Of a stretch of 64,000 bases of DNA, positions 16,220 through 23,850 are shown one piece after another; the first letter of the stretch is position 1, and every line of letters begins with the position of its first letter. The translations under genes were made by a program, and so were the position numbers. This DNA is from Limnohabitans sp. Rim47. Its GTDB lineage: Bacteria > Pseudomonadota > Gammaproteobacteria > Burkholderiales > Burkholderiaceae_C. The notes under the pieces are model-generated. The model was not told the origin of the DNA. It saw nothing but the letters and a program-made list of their open reading frames with translations, and searched no databases. The stretch covers positions 282,610-346,609 of the forward strand of contig NZ_FBYA01000001.1 in NCBI RefSeq assembly GCF_001517545.1. Reading direction: 5' to 3'.

Positions 16220-17806
16220 TCAAAACTCGACAAACACACGCGGCACTTCATCGGCCTGGCCCAGTGTGTAGCCGCTGGCTTTGTGGCACAGCTGCGCGGC
16301 AAATTCGAGGTCGCTCGGGTAGGCGGCATGCACGCGGTACAGCGGCTCGCCTTGCGTGACGCTGTCGCCCAGTTTGTGCAGCAGGTCCACCCCGGCGCTT
16401 TGTACTTTGGGGGCTCCGGCCATGCGGGCCACGCGGGCGATTTGCAGGTTGTCGATGCCGATCACCACGCCGTCGGTGGGTGCACATATTTCCAGTGTGA
16501 GCGCCCCCAGCGGCGGGTGGTTGTGGTCAAACGGGCGTGCGCCTTGTGCGGCGATGATGGCTTGCATGCGGCTGAGGGCTCGACCCGAATCGAGGATGTC
16601 GCGTGCGATGGCAAAGCCGTCACCGCCGCGCACATCGGGGCTGGCTTCGATCAAACGCCCGGCCAGTCGCAGCGATTTTTGCCGCAGGTCGTTGGGTGCA
16701 CGCGGGTCGTTTTCGAGCACGCGCATCACGTCGCGGGCCTCCAACATGGGGCCTACGCCTTGGCCTACAGGTTGGCGTCCATCGGTGATGACCACTTCGA
16801 GAGACAGGTGCATGCGCGTGGCCACGTATTCAAACAACCTGCGCAGGCGCTGCGCATCGGGCATGGAGCGCACTTTGGCCGTGGGGCCGATAGGAATGTC
16901 CAGCACCAGATGGGTGGAACCGGCCGCGATTTTTTTGGACAGGATAGAGGCCACCATCTGGGCGGGTGAATCCAGCGACAGCGGCCTTTCGACCGCGATC
17001 AGCACGTCGTCGGCCGGAGACAAATCGGCTGTGCTGCCCCAGGCCAGGCAGCCCCGGTGGGTGCGCACGATCTCTGAGAGTTTTTCAAACGGCAGTTCGA
17101 CATCGGCCAGCACTTCCATGGTGTCGGCCGTGCCTGCGGGCGAGGTGATGGCGCGCGATGAGGTCTTGGGACAAAGAATGCCGTAGGCCGCCAAGATGGG
17201 CATGACCAGCATCGACGTGCGGTTGCCGGGGATGCCGCCGATGCAGTGTTTGTCGACCACCAGGGGCTCGCGCCAGTCGAGACGGCGACCGGCAGCCACC
17301 ATGGCTTCGGTCAGAAAGTACACCTCTTCGCGGTCCATCTCGCCCCGGTTGGTGGCCACCACAAACGCCGTGAGTTCGATCTTGGAATAGTGGTGCGCTG
17401 CGATGTCCTGCACGATGGCATGGAAGTCGTCCTGGTTCAGGCGTTCGCCATCGATCTTGCGAAACAGCGCTTCCATTGACGCCGGAGGTTCGGCTTGCGA
17501 GACCGACGCGGTGTGTCCGTCGGGAATGCCCAAATGTTGAAAGGCGTCTTCGGACAAACCCACTTCGCCGCAGGCCACGATGCTGTCATCGTCCACCACA
17601 TTCAGCGTGGCCAGCACATGCCGCCCATTGGCGCGTACTTGTATTTTGGACAGTGCCTGAAAACCCTCAGCGCGGTACACGGCGCAGTTGCGGTTGAGGT
17701 AGGCCACGTTTTCTCGGTAAGTGTCGATGGCCACACGGCGCAAGGACAAGGGCGATGCTCGCTCGGGCGGGCTTTGGGACGGGGCTGTGGGTGTTGTTGT
17801 GGCCAT
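16220..17806 (-). CDS. AMP/thymidine phosphorylase family protein, archaeal-type long form
   Basis: 528 residues, longer than classical DeoA (about 440). The extra 90 N-terminal residues match the TIGR02645-type AMP phosphorylase layout rather than E. coli DeoA. Family landmarks are YSKIELTAFVVATNRGEMDR, the phosphate-binding VDKHCIGGIPGNRTSMLVMP, SSRAITSPAGTADTMEVLA, GSTADLSPADDVLIAVERPL, and DGRQPVGQGVGP. The closest characterised homologues are archaeal enzymes that phosphorolyse nucleoside 5'-monophosphates to ribose 1,5-bisphosphate. Bacterial members are often labelled thymidine phosphorylase. The adjacent PRPP-synthetase-like gene favours a nucleotide-salvage role. The substrate is not proven. 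Confidence 0.85.
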   Translation of the reverse strand: MATTTPTAPSQSPPERASPLSLRRVAIDTYRENVAYLNRNCAVYRAEGFQALSKIQVRANGRHVLATLNVVDDDSIVACGEVGLSEDAFQHLGIPDGHTASVSQAEPPASMEALFRKIDGERLNQDDFHAIVQDIAAHHYSKIELTAFVVATNRGEMDREEVYFLTEAMVAAGRRLDWREPLVVDKHCIGGIPGNRTSMLVMPILAAYGILCPKTSSRAITSPAGTADTMEVLADVELPFEKLSEIVRTHRGCLAWGSTADLSPADDVLIAVERPLSLDSPAQMVASILSKKIAAGSTHLVLDIPIGPTAKVRSMPDAQRLRRLFEYVATRMHLSLEVVITDGRQPVGQGVGPMLEARDVMRVLENDPRAPNDLRQKSLRLAGRLIEASPDVRGGDGFAIARDILDSGRALSRMQAIIAAQGARPFDHNHPPLGALTLEICAPTDGVVIGIDNLQIARVARMAGAPKVQSAGVDLLHKLGDSVTQGEPLYRVHAAYPSDLEFAAQLCHKASGYTLGQADEVPRVFVEF

Positions 17807-17973
17807 GATTTTCAGCCTACACCGAAACCACAGGCGGTGGCACGCCCGCCACGCGACAGGCGTTGATGTTGATCAAGGTTTGCGTTCTGGGCAGCCGCCG
17901 CGTTCGCGGGTGCGCGCGTTGTCAGTCCGTCACCCCGGAGATTTGGCCACACAGGCCATCCCCGTCATGGGGT

Positions 17974-18558
17974 TCAGCTGCGCTGCAATTTGTAGACGGC
18001 GGTGCCCGCCATCAGGTTGGGCAATGTCCGAACTTCATGGCCGTTTTGCAGGCCAAAAGCGTCCACCACTTGCAAATGGTTTTTGCGGGCCAGATCACCA
18101 AAGTCAGCAAACGTGCCCACGCGGATGTTGGGCGTGTCGTACCACTGGTAGGGCAGGCGCTTGGTCACGGGCATGCGGCCTTGCAGCACGCTCAGACGGT
18201 TGAACCAGTGCCCAAAATTGGGGAAGGCCACGATGCCTACGCGGCCCACACGCACCGTTTCGCGCAACATGGTTTCGGCATTGCGCAGGTGTTGCAGGGT
18301 GTCGATTTGCAGCACTACATCAAACGATTGGTCGGCAAACAGGCTCAGGCCTTCGTCCAGGTTCAGTTGCAGCACATTGACGCCGCGTTGCACACAGGCG
18401 TGCACATTGGCATCGCTGAGCTCCACGCCGTAGCCGGTGCAGCCATTGTGCTGTTGCAAATGGGCCAGCAAAGCACCGTCGCCGCAGCCCAGGTCGAGCA
18501 CGCGGGCGCCGTGCGGCACCAAGCGGGCAATGGCTTGCATGATCAGGGGATCGCTCAT
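17974..18558 (-). CDS. metW: Methionine biosynthesis protein MetW
   Basis: 194 residues. A SAM-methyltransferase-like fold is clear: GARVLDLGCGDGALLAHL, GYGVELSDANVHACVQRG, LNLDEGLSLFADQSFDVVL, QTL-like LQIDTLQHLRN, and FPNFGHWFNRLSVLQGRMPV followed by LPYQWYDTPNIR. These are hallmarks of MetW. It overlaps the metX stop by 4 bp (ATGA), the usual coupled arrangement in Proteobacteria. In this lineage MetW works with MetX in homoserine acylation, probably as a partner that sets its activity. Confidence 0.95.
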   Translation of the reverse strand: MSDPLIMQAIARLVPHGARVLDLGCGDGALLAHLQQHNGCTGYGVELSDANVHACVQRGVNVLQLNLDEGLSLFADQSFDVVLQIDTLQHLRNAETMLRETVRVGRVGIVAFPNFGHWFNRLSVLQGRMPVTKRLPYQWYDTPNIRVGTFADFGDLARKNHLQVVDAFGLQNGHEVRTLPNLMAGTAVYKLQRS

Positions 18559-19712
18559 GCAGCACCTCCTTGGTTCAGGGCTTTGGCCATGTTGTCAAAG
18601 TAGGAGCGCACCACATTCAGGTAACGCGCGTCGTCGAGCAAAAAGGCGTCGTGCCCGTGTGGGGCGTCGATCTCGGCGTAGCTCACGTCCCGGCGGTTGT
18701 CCAGCAGGGCCTTGACCATTTCGCGGCTGCGGGCGGGTGAAAAGCGCCAGTCGGTGCTGAAGCTGACCAGCAGGAACTGGCAGCTGGCACGGGCCAGTGC
18801 GGCCGACAAGTCACCGCCAAAGGCGCGCGCCGGGTCAAAGTAATCCAGTGCGCGGGTGATCAGCAAATAGGTGTTGGCGTCAAAGTATTCGCTGAACTTG
18901 TCGCCTTGGTAGCGCAAATAGCTTTCGATCTGAAACTCCACTTCTTGCGTGGAGTATTTGTAGCCAGTGGCGTTGTGCGTGACGGCCTCGCGCAGTTCAC
19001 GGCCAAATTTTTCGTTCATCACGTCGTCACTGAGGTACGTGATGTGGCCGATCATGCGGGCGATGCGCAGGCCGCGCTTGGGCACCACGCCGTGTTCGTA
19101 AAAGTGGCCCTCATGGAAGTCTGGGTCGGTCACGATGGCGCGGCGGGCCACTTCGTTGAAGGCGATGTTTTCGGCGTTCAGGTTGGGGGCGCTGGCCACC
19201 ACCACCGCGTGCTTGACGCGCTCGGGGTATTGCAGTGTCCAGCTCAAGGCTTGCATGCCGCCCAAGCTGCCACCCATCACAGCGGCCAGCTGTTCGATGC
19301 CCAATGCATCCAGCAAGCGGGCTTGCGCGTTGACCCAGTCTTCCACGGTGACCACCGGAAAGTCTGCGCCGTATACGCGGCCTGTGTCGGGGTTGACATG
19401 CATGGGGCCTGTCGAGCCAAAGCACGAGCCCAGGTTGTTCACCCCGATCACGAAAAATTGGTTGGTGTCGAGTGATTTGCCCGGGCCAATCATGTTGTCC
19501 CACCAGCCCAGGTTGTGGGCTTGGTCGGCATACACGCCCGCCACATGGTGCGAGGCGTTCAGGGCGTGGCAGATCAGTACCGCATTGGACTTGTCGGCGT
19601 TGAGCGTGCCGTAGGTTTCGTAGCTCAGTGAATAGCCACGGATGGACGCGCCGCTTTGCAAAGGCAAAGGGGCTTCAAAGGTCATCGACTGGGGCGTGGC
19701 GATCAAATTCAT
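18555..19712 (-). CDS. metX: Homoserine O-acyltransferase MetX
   Basis: 385 residues from ATG 19710-19712 (MNLIATPQSMTFEAPLPL). The nine codons upstream of it in frame lie in the terminator of the leader and are rejected. Alpha/beta-hydrolase features are YETYGTLNADKSNAVLICHA, NNLGSCFGSTGPMHVNPDTG (substrate loop), the nucleophile elbow AVMGGSLGGMQALSW, SFSTDWRFSPARSREMV with the catalytic Asp, and DAPHGHDAFLLD with the catalytic His. It acylates homoserine in the first committed step of methionine synthesis. Acetyl versus succinyl donor is not settled here. No strong ribosome binding site precedes the ATG. Confidence 0.94.
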   Translation of the reverse strand: MNLIATPQSMTFEAPLPLQSGASIRGYSLSYETYGTLNADKSNAVLICHALNASHHVAGVYADQAHNLGWWDNMIGPGKSLDTNQFFVIGVNNLGSCFGSTGPMHVNPDTGRVYGADFPVVTVEDWVNAQARLLDALGIEQLAAVMGGSLGGMQALSWTLQYPERVKHAVVVASAPNLNAENIAFNEVARRAIVTDPDFHEGHFYEHGVVPKRGLRIARMIGHITYLSDDVMNEKFGRELREAVTHNATGYKYSTQEVEFQIESYLRYQGDKFSEYFDANTYLLITRALDYFDPARAFGGDLSAALARASCQFLLVSFSTDWRFSPARSREMVKALLDNRRDVSYAEIDAPHGHDAFLLDDARYLNVVRSYFDNMAKALNQGGAA

Positions 19713-19843
19713 GGTGCAAATGAAAAAACCCGATAACACTCAAGAAGCGGTACCGGGTTGGATCGGCCTCTTTAGCTGCATTTTGGAATCCCTGAGGTTC
19801 CTGCGCCCGCAAGCTGGAGCAAATCGGCGCGATGCAAGTATAA
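19713..19843 (-). promoter_or_regulatory. metX leader with promoter-like -10 and pseudoknot-capable stem
   Basis: On the minus strand a TATACT box (19843-19838) lies next to the stop of the upstream gene. No good -35 is visible. About 118 bases of leader follow. The leader holds GGAA...TTCC (19801-19798 with 19788-19785) around a CCTC (19797-19794). That CCTC can pair with a later GAGG (19770-19767), giving an H-type pseudoknot option. It ends in the terminator described separately. The design suggests attenuation of metXW. It does not match any riboswitch consensus I know. Confidence 0.35.
19723..19759 (-). terminator. Terminator hairpin ending 10 bases before metX
   Basis: On the minus strand AACCCGGTA pairs with TATCGGGTT (9 bp with one G-U), loop 15, then an unbroken T run (19728-19723). 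It ends only 10 bases before the metX ATG. It may simply end the GDT1-like transcript. Its place inside the metX leader makes an attenuator possible. Confidence 0.65.
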
Positions 19844-19844
19844 A

Positions 19845-20408
19845 TCAGCCCCAGCCCAGCAGGGCCACAGCGCCCAAGACGGCAAATATGCCCGCCGATA
19901 TCAGGTGCACCAGTCGCAGAGGCACGCGCTGGGTGATGGCGTCGCCCAGCCACACCACTGGGGCGTTGGCCAGCATCATGCCCAGTGTGGTGCCTGCCAC
20001 GACCAAAAACCAGGCGTTGTATTGCGCCGCCAGCATCACGGTGGCGATCTGGGTTTTGTCGCCCATTTCGGCCAAAAAGAAGGCCACCAAGGTGGTGAAG
20101 AAAACGCCCATGCGCGGTGCGCTGTCGCCTTCATCGTCGTCGAGCTTGTCGGGGATCAGCATCCACACCGCCATGGCGATGAACGAGGCGCCCAACACCC
20201 AGCGCAACATGTCGGGGCCCATCATGGTCGTGACCCAGCTGCCCACTGCGCCCGCCAAACCATGGTTGGCCAGTGTGGCGACCAGAATGCCCAGAACGAT
20301 GGGCCAAGGCTTGCGGAAGCGGGCGGCCAAAACCAGTGACAGGAGTTGGGTTTTGTCACCCATTTCAGCCAAGGCCACGATGCCGGTCGAGACGAGGAAT
20401 GCTTCCAT
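19845..20408 (-). CDS. TMEM165/GDT1 (UPF0016) family cation transporter
   Basis: 187 residues with six predicted membrane helices in two homologous halves. Each half carries the family signature: ALAEMGDKTQLLSL at about residue 13 and FLAEMGDKTQIATV at about 112. Short charged loop DKLDDDEGDSAPR joins the halves. Family members move Mn2+ or Ca2+ across membranes, and bacterial relatives such as MneA export manganese. There is no Mn-responsive yybP-ykoY element visible upstream. It lies on the same strand as metXW but is divided from it by the terminator-bearing leader. Confidence 0.9.
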   Translation of the reverse strand: MEAFLVSTGIVALAEMGDKTQLLSLVLAARFRKPWPIVLGILVATLANHGLAGAVGSWVTTMMGPDMLRWVLGASFIAMAVWMLIPDKLDDDEGDSAPRMGVFFTTLVAFFLAEMGDKTQIATVMLAAQYNAWFLVVAGTTLGMMLANAPVVWLGDAITQRVPLRLVHLISAGIFAVLGAVALLGWG

Positions 20409-20507
20409 ATCAATACGCTGCGCAGTTTATAAAAGAACGAATCTTACGTGACCCACTTTCGGGCATGAGGGTGTCGTGCATCAATTTGGGCCTATTTCTT
20501 GCTTTCG

Positions 20508-20547
20508 TTTGGTGCGCCAAGGGTTTTTAGGCCCTTTATGCACCAAA
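20508..20547. promoter_or_regulatory. Long inverted repeat just upstream of amtB
   Basis: TTTGGTGC (20508-20515) and GCACCAAA (20540-20547) form a perfect 8-bp inverted repeat. An inner AAGGG/CCCTT pair (20519-20523 with 20533-20537) could extend the hairpin. The half-sites resemble NtrC boxes (GCACC...GGTGC), but the order is reversed relative to the classical site. No sigma-54 promoter was found. It could be an operator or a leader hairpin. Confidence 0.35.
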
Positions 20548-20569
20548 TCAATTCAAAAAACCTTGAGAG

Positions 20570-21778
20570 ATGGCTATGGAAGCACTGAAACAGGGCGCGG
20601 ACGCGCTATTTATATTGTTGGGCGGCATCATGGTCTTGGCCATGCACGCCGGTTTTGCGTTTTTGGAGCTGGGAACAGTTCGCAAAAAGAACCAGGTCAA
20701 TGCGCTGGTCAAGATCTTGGTCGACTTCTCTGTCTCCACCGTGGTTTATTTTGTGGTTGGCTACAGCGTGGCCTACGGCACGAACTTCTTTGTCGGTGCC
20801 GAGCAATTGGCGGCCAAAAATGGCTATGACCTGGTCAAGTTTTTCTTCTTGCTGACCTTTGCTGCGGCCATTCCCGCCATCATTTCGGGCGGCATTGCCG
20901 AGCGTGCCAAGTTCTGGCCCCAGCTGATCGCCACTGCTGTGATTGTCGGTTTTGTCTACCCCTTCTTTGAGGGCATCGCTTGGAACCAGCACTTTGGCGT
21001 GCAAGCCTGGATCAAGGCGGCCACGGGCGATGAATTTCACGATTTTGCCGGTTCGGTGGTCGTACACGCCATGGGCGGCTGGATCGCTTTGCCGGCTGTG
21101 GTGCTCTTGGGCGCTCGCTACAACCGTTACCGCAAAGACGGCGTGGTTTCGGCGCACCCCCCGTCAAGCATTCCTTTTCTGGCGCTGGGCTCGTGGATCT
21201 TGATCGTGGGCTGGTTTGGCTTCAACGTGATGAGCGCCCAAACACTGGACAAAATCTCGGGCCTGGTGGCGGTCAACTCGCTGATGGCCATGGTGGGCGG
21301 CACGCTGGTCGCCTTGGTCTTGGGCAAAAACGACCCAGGCTTTGTGCACAACGGCCCTTTGGCCGGTTTGGTGGCCGTGTGTGCCGGATCGGACCTGATG
21401 CACCCGTTTGGTGCATTGGTGGTCGGCGCTGTGGCGGGTGGTTTGTTTGTGGTCATGTTCACCCTGACCCAAAACAAATGGAAGATCGACGATGTGCTGG
21501 GCGTTTGGCCTTTGCACGGCATTTGCGGCGCTTGGGGCGGCATTGCCGCAGGCATTTTTGGCGCGACATCGCTCGGTGGTTTGGGTGGCGTCAACCTGAG
21601 CGCGCAATTGATCGGTACCGCCATGGGCGTGGGCTGGGCGCTGGTGGGTGGGGTTTTGGTCTATGGTGTCCTCAAATTGACTTTGGGTTTGAAACTCAGC
21701 CCCGAAGAGGAGTTTGATGGCGCCGATTTGACCGTTCACAAAATCAGTGCCACGCCCGACCGCGAAGTGAGTTGGTAA
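20570..21778 (+). CDS. amtB: Ammonium transporter (Amt family)
   Basis: 402 residues with eleven predicted membrane helices and no cleaved signal peptide. The first helix begins ALFILLGGIMVLAMHAGFAF. Conserved features include the twin-His pore (DFAGSVVVHAMGGWIALPA near residue 165, and DVLGVWPLHGICGAWGG near 308). Also present are GGIAERAKFWP, FGFNVMSAQ, and a cytoplasmic C-terminal tail GLKLSPEEEFDGADLTVHKI, the part bound by GlnK/PII in related proteins. The ATG at 20576 is an alternative start. No glnK gene lies next to it in the window. An inverted repeat upstream may mediate nitrogen control. Confidence 0.94.
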   Translation: MAMEALKQGADALFILLGGIMVLAMHAGFAFLELGTVRKKNQVNALVKILVDFSVSTVVYFVVGYSVAYGTNFFVGAEQLAAKNGYDLVKFFFLLTFAAAIPAIISGGIAERAKFWPQLIATAVIVGFVYPFFEGIAWNQHFGVQAWIKAATGDEFHDFAGSVVVHAMGGWIALPAVVLLGARYNRYRKDGVVSAHPPSSIPFLALGSWILIVGWFGFNVMSAQTLDKISGLVAVNSLMAMVGGTLVALVLGKNDPGFVHNGPLAGLVAVCAGSDLMHPFGALVVGAVAGGLFVVMFTLTQNKWKIDDVLGVWPLHGICGAWGGIAAGIFGATSLGGLGGVNLSAQLIGTAMGVGWALVGGVLVYGVLKLTLGLKLSPEEEFDGADLTVHKISATPDREVSW

Positions 21779-21787
21779 AACAACGGA

Positions 21788-21807
21788 AATGTGCTGCAAC
21801 GCACATT
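21788..21807 (+). terminator. Hairpin after amtB
   Basis: AATGTGC-TGCAAC-GCACATT forms a 7-bp perfect stem 9 bases past the amtB stop. It is followed by CTGTTGATTTT, a weak T tract. It is probably the amtB terminator. Confidence 0.45.
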
Positions 21808-22006
21808 CTGTTGATTTTCCCGGGAATATCACTTGCATTTATTTTTGTTTTCTCGCTCATAATTGCCACACTTCACTGTCAGAAGCAGCGAAGTCATGTT
21901 CGCGGTGACCAGATCAGTTTCGCTTTCCATCCGAAGTTTTCAGGTTTGTTGAATGCGTTTTCGGAGCTTCATCGCTTTTATCTCTGTGTTTTGAGGAGTC
22001 CCTTTC

Positions 22007-22582
22007 ATGGGCAACAAACTTTACGTCGGCAACCTGCCTTACTCGGTTCGCGACAGCGATCTTGAACAAGCTTTTGGTGAATTCGGTGTGGTCACCAGCG
22101 CCAAAGTCATGATGGAACGTGACACTGGCCGCTCCAAAGGCTTCGGCTTTGTGGAAATGGGCAGCGACGACGAAGCTCAAGCTGCGATCAACGGCATGAA
22201 TGGTCAGCCTTTGGGTGGCCGCAATGCGGTGGTCAACGAAGCCCGCCCCATGGAAGCACGTCCTCCCCGCACAGGTGGTGGCGGCTTTGGTGGCGGTGGT
22301 GGCTTTGGCGGTGGCCGCCGTGAAGGCGGCGGCGGCGGCGGTGGCGGTTACGGCGGTGGCCGCGAAGGCGGTGGCGGTGGCTACGGCGGCGGTCGTGAAG
22401 GCGGCGGCGGTGGTGGTTACGGCGGCGGTCGTCGCGAAGGCGGTGGCGGCTACGGCGGCGGCGAAGGTGGTGGTGGCGGTTTCCGCAGCCCCTACGGCGC
22501 AGGTCCTCGTGGCGGCAACGGCGGTTCTGGCGGTGGCGGTCGCCGCGAAGGCGGTGGCGGCGGCTACGGCGGCGGTTACTGA
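22007..22582 (+). CDS. Glycine-rich RRM RNA-binding protein
   Basis: 191 residues. One RNA recognition motif spans residues 1-80: RNP2 is KLYVGNLPYS and RNP1 is SKGFGFVEMG. The rest (from about residue 85) is a low-complexity tail of Gly with regularly spaced Arg-Arg/Arg-Glu and Tyr (RGG/YGGG type). Proteins of this kind bind single-stranded RNA and are often cold-induced in bacteria. The 228-bp upstream interval is AT-rich and includes the leader with GAGGAG-like GTTTTGAGGAGTCC before the ATG. A terminator follows 42 bp downstream. The Gly codon repeats make the tail prone to slippage. Confidence 0.92.
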   Translation: MGNKLYVGNLPYSVRDSDLEQAFGEFGVVTSAKVMMERDTGRSKGFGFVEMGSDDEAQAAINGMNGQPLGGRNAVVNEARPMEARPPRTGGGGFGGGGGFGGGRREGGGGGGGGYGGGREGGGGGYGGGREGGGGGGYGGGRREGGGGYGGGEGGGGGFRSPYGAGPRGGNGGSGGGGRREGGGGGYGGGY

Positions 22583-22624
22583 TTCACGCGTCTGGCCAAT
22601 CTGACGGTTGGCCAATGAATTTGA

Positions 22625-22657
22625 CAAAGCCCTGCTCTGCAGGGCTTTGTTGTTTGT
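22625..22657 (+). terminator. Intrinsic terminator of the RRM gene
   Basis: CAAAGCCCTG-CTCTG-CAGGGCTTTG is a 10-bp perfect stem followed by TTGTTTG. It also lies 18 bp past the convergent lptC stop, so it may serve both strands. Confidence 0.8.
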
Positions 22658-22674
22658 GGCGCTTGAGCCCAGCG

Positions 22675-23274
22675 TCAGTTTTTAGGTTTGGGCATCAACA
22701 TGCCGCGTACGCGACCTTGCAGCAGGTATTCCCCTGTGTTGCTGTTGAAGTTCATGGATTCGGCATTGAACACGTCGGTGTCGCGGGTGATCTGTACAGG
22801 GTCAGATGACACCACGCGGTCTTCGTCGGGCAGCGCCACCAAGCGTTCACCCCGGAGTTCAATCTTGGGGCTGCTGTCGTGCGGATGGCGGATGGCGTAG
22901 GCACTGCCTATCAGCGTGACTTTTTTGCCATCGTCTGTGGCGATGCCTTGTGTGGCGCGGGCATTCATTTGTGTGCCGGTTTCGCTTTCGGCGTAGATGC
23001 GCACTTGTTCAATGTTCAAGGCTTCGGTTGCCGGGTAATGTTGCGCTTGGGTGCCGCTGACTTCGCGCGTCATACGGCCGCGGGCATCGAACGATGTGAC
23101 CGAAAAATCAGCCAGGCGGTAATCGGGGTCTTGGCGCACAGGTTTGTTGGCTGTTGCAGTCAACAGTTCGGGCACGCTTCTGACCAGCCACCAACTGCCC
23201 GATGCCAGCAAAGCCATCACGATCAAAGGCAGGTAAACGCTCAGTTTGTCGAGCAAGCGGCGTCCCCAGTTCAT
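22675..23274 (-). CDS. lptC: LPS export ABC transporter periplasmic protein LptC
   Basis: 199 residues from ATG 23272-23274, which overlaps the kdsC stop by 4 bp. The longer open frame to 23448 lies inside kdsC and is rejected. A single N-terminal anchor helix (LSVYLPLIVMALLASGSWWL) precedes a periplasmic beta-jellyroll domain with PDYRLADFSVTSFDARGRMT, HYPATEALNIEQVRIYAE and DVFNAESMNFNSNTGEYLLQ. LptC bridges the LptBFG transporter and LptA. The usual lptA-lptB-rpoN genes do not follow; instead there is a terminator and the convergent RRM gene. Confidence 0.9.
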   Translation of the reverse strand: MNWGRRLLDKLSVYLPLIVMALLASGSWWLVRSVPELLTATANKPVRQDPDYRLADFSVTSFDARGRMTREVSGTQAQHYPATEALNIEQVRIYAESETGTQMNARATQGIATDDGKKVTLIGSAYAIRHPHDSSPKIELRGERLVALPDEDRVVSSDPVQITRDTDVFNAESMNFNSNTGEYLLQGRVRGMLMPKPKN

Positions 23275-23849
23275 GCGGATGGGCCTGTGTGTGCGCTGAT
23301 TCCGACCTGGGCCAACAGCTTGGCGTAATGCCCGCTGGCCACCAGCAGCAGATCGCAAAATGCGCGTGCAGCACCCTCGCCACCCCGTTCTGTGGTGATG
23401 TGGTGCGCGACCGCTTTGGCTTGTGCGTGCGCGTTGGCGGGTGCGCAAGCAAATGCGGCGCGTTGCATGACGGGCAAGTCGGGCCAGTCATCCCCCATGG
23501 CCGCAGCCTGTGACCAGCTGAGCCCCAGAGTTTGTAAAAAATCTTCGGCAGCAGGACGCTTGTCTTCTGTGCCAAAACGCGCGTGTGCAATGCCCAAAGC
23601 CTTCAGACGCAAGCGCAGTGCAGGCGAGTCGCGGCCGGTAATGACCACGGGTGTGATGCCTGCTTGTTGCAGCAATTTAAGGCCTTGCCCGTCCAGCGTG
23701 TTGAAGCGTTTGAGGGCCTCACCTGCTTCAGAGAAATAAAGGCCGCCATCGGTCAACACGCCGTCCACGTCAAAAAAAGCAACGCGAATGCCCTGGGCTT
23801 GCAGCAGCAACTCGGGCGGGTAGTTCAAGGCGGGGATGAGGGTTTGCAT
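23271..23849 (-). CDS. kdsC: 3-deoxy-D-manno-octulosonate-8-phosphate phosphatase KdsC
   Basis: 192 residues. HAD-superfamily C0 type: the nucleophile motif FFDVDGVLTDGGLYFSEAGE is near residue 25, then LLQQAGITPVVITGRDSP (Ser/Thr motif), and the metal site GDDWPDLPVMQRAAFACAPA near 140. It removes phosphate from Kdo-8-phosphate in the cytoplasm during inner-core LPS synthesis. It lies 1 bp after kdsD and overlaps lptC by 4 bp, making one transcription unit kdsD-kdsC-lptC. Confidence 0.95.
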   Translation of the reverse strand: MQTLIPALNYPPELLLQAQGIRVAFFDVDGVLTDGGLYFSEAGEALKRFNTLDGQGLKLLQQAGITPVVITGRDSPALRLRLKALGIAHARFGTEDKRPAAEDFLQTLGLSWSQAAAMGDDWPDLPVMQRAAFACAPANAHAQAKAVAHHITTERGGEGAARAFCDLLLVASGHYAKLLAQVGISAHTGPSA

Positions 23850-23850
23850 G

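Noticed and set aside
15695..16969. 424-residue plus-strand frame across the PRPP synthetase and phosphorylase genes
   Set aside because: It crosses two well-supported genes and has no family features.
19713..19843. Known SAM riboswitch class in the metX leader
   Set aside because: The conserved core sequences of SAM-I, SAM-II and SAH riboswitches were not found; only a generic attenuator design remains.
20409..20530. Mn-responsive yybP-ykoY element before the GDT1-like gene
   Set aside because: The conserved loops of that riboswitch were not found on the minus strand.
21914..22627. 237-residue Ala/Thr-rich minus-strand frame
   Set aside because: It is the shadow of the glycine-rich RRM tail.
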